Shown piece by piece: positions 5,624-5,657 of a stretch of DNA of 5,657 bases. The position numbers and the translations under genes were made by a program. Within the stretch, counting starts at the first letter, position 1. Every line of letters starts with the position of its first letter. This stretch comes from Candidatus Firestonebacteria bacterium RIFOXYA2_FULL_40_8 (lineage in GTDB: Bacteria > Oederibacteriota > D2-FULL-39-29): contig MFGS01000034.1 in assembly GCA_001778355.1 (NCBI GenBank), forward strand, positions 9,963 to 15,619, read 5' to 3'. The notes under the pieces were generated by a model. The model did not search any database and was not told the DNA's origin. It saw only the letters and a program-made list of their open reading frames with translations.

Positions 5624-5657
5624 ATGAAAGTTGCTGTGAAAAGAGAATTGCTTAATG
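5624..5657 (+). CDS. Start of an unidentified gene, cut by the window end
   Basis: An ATG at 5624 follows a strong AGGAGG ribosome site (5611-5616, 7-base spacer) and the near-consensus promoter at 5556-5584. Only 11 codons are visible (MKVAVKRELLN), too few to identify a family. Strong promoter and SD together suggest a well-expressed gene. Confidence 0.7.
   Translation, partial: MKVAVKRELLN

Overview
The window looks like a piece of chromosome from an uncultured bacterium with moderate GC (roughly 40%). Three things suggest a Gram-negative candidate-phylum lineage such as Elusimicrobiota, Omnitrophota or a relative: a secreted glycosidase ending in a FlgD/Por-type Ig-like tail, a short-signal M23 peptidase, and SD-led genes with sigma70-type promoters. 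That placement is an inference from gene style, and no marker here fixes the phylum. I see no mobile element, CRISPR array or phage gene.

Layout. Bases 2-1225 (+) are the 3' part of a secreted glycoside hydrolase with a C-terminal sorting-like domain, followed by a weak terminator. Bases 1226-1823 form a long gap without a protein gene. It contains a minus-strand tRNA-Leu(CAA) with its own near-consensus promoter. It also contains a strongly self-complementary stretch (1582-1742) that folds as an RNA best on the minus strand, and the purC promoter. Bases 1824-3526 (+) are a two-gene unit, purC (SAICAR synthase) and an M23 peptidase, joined by a 4-base GTGA overlap. Bases 3638-5521 (+) are a three-gene unit: a 2[4Fe-4S] ferredoxin, a DusB-type tRNA-dihydrouridine synthase and LarB, each overlapping the next. 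At 5556-5584 a near-perfect promoter starts a new transcription unit whose first gene (from 5624) runs off the window.

How the genes relate. Most are housekeeping: purine synthesis, cell-wall remodelling, tRNA modification, and the first step of nickel-pincer cofactor synthesis. The ferredoxin-dusB-larB order probably reflects co-transcription, and a shared pathway is not evident.

The part most worth a second look is the 161-nt stem-bubble-stem element between tRNA-Leu and purC. All non-Watson-Crick positions in its long stems become G-U pairs only when read on the minus strand, the mark of a selected RNA. Its size and architecture recall 6S RNA, but I cannot confirm that identity from sequence alone.
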